Assembly: GCA_023419655.1 (NCBI GenBank)
Contig: JAEZXP010000019.1
Span: 1-24,930, forward strand
Source of the DNA: Bacillota bacterium
GTDB taxonomy: Bacteria > Bacillota > Clostridia > Lachnospirales > Lachnospiraceae
Direction of reading: 5' to 3'
DNA length: 24,930 bases
The notes beneath the pieces were generated by a model. The model was given only the letters and a program-made list of their open reading frames with translations, was not told where the DNA came from and ran no database searches. Positions 24,837 through 24,930 of the stretch are shown here, piece by piece (the first letter of the stretch is position 1; the number at the start of each line of letters is the position of its first letter). Both the position numbers and the translations under genes were made by a program.

Positions 24837-24930
24837 ATTACAGACTTTGTTTCGTACCAGTGATTATCCTTTTCAAACGGCAGCTGCTCAACCGGCTGAG
24901 TAATTCGTTGGTGATTGTACCGTCCCATAC
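24833..24930 (-). CDS. Probable C-terminus of a gene entering from the right (partial)
   Basis: The minus strand is open from the window edge to a TAA at 24833-24835 and reads a protein-like tail including RYNHQRITQPVEQLPFEKDN and HWYETKSVI. It overlaps the end of the DUF885 gene by 4 bp, tail to tail. Family not recognised. Confidence 0.45.
   Translation of the reverse strand, partial: MGRYNHQRITQPVEQLPFEKDNHWYETKSVI

Overview
The window looks like chromosome of a low-to-mid-GC, motile, endospore-forming Clostridia member, most likely Lachnospiraceae. This rests on strong AGGAGG-type ribosome binding sites, sigma-A promoters of TTGACA/TATAAT form, a BofA-family sporulation protein, a YaaL/DUF2508 protein, Clostridia-type flagellin, and a Gram-positive Tad (Flp) pilus locus with the DUF5702 and DUF6382/FHA proteins typical of that family. 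No rRNA, tRNA, CRISPR array or intact insertion sequence was seen.

Left part (1-4.6 kb): a sensorless histidine kinase on the plus strand faces a minus-strand group of glpK, a rhomboid protease with an extra N-terminal domain, and a flavodoxin-SCP2 fusion. A promoter precedes glpK.

Tad pilus operon (15.87 down to 4.63 kb, minus strand): a TTGACA-N17-TATTAT promoter and a leader of about 160 nt precede tadZ, tadA (ATPase), tadB, tadC (membrane platform), a 60-aa Flp1-like pilin, a DUF5702 pseudopilin-like protein, a TadE-like protein carrying two tandem H/C-CxxC modules, an A24 prepilin peptidase, a second TadE-like protein and a DUF6382-FHA protein. A rho-independent terminator follows. The FHA gene is broken by an apparent one-base deletion inside its FHA domain. 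Together the genes would make, process, secrete and regulate a type IVb pilus.

Middle (15.9-17.35 kb): bofA and yaaL are divergent. Next comes an unusual 0.55-kb island with a small membrane protein gene, a 52-bp palindrome that forms near-consensus promoters in both directions, a start-less coding remnant, and near-identical hairpins in inverted orientation at both ends. Beyond it lies a possible 31-codon basic ORF.

Right part (17.36-22.9 kb, minus): a DUF6240-type protein with a FliK-like C-terminus, flagellin, and a FliS-type chaperone. The first has a sigma-D (sigma-28)-like promoter; fliS has its own sigma-A promoter overlapped by a palindrome. At the right end is a plus-strand DUF885 lipoprotein metallopeptidase, overlapped by the probable C-terminus of a minus-strand gene leaving the window.
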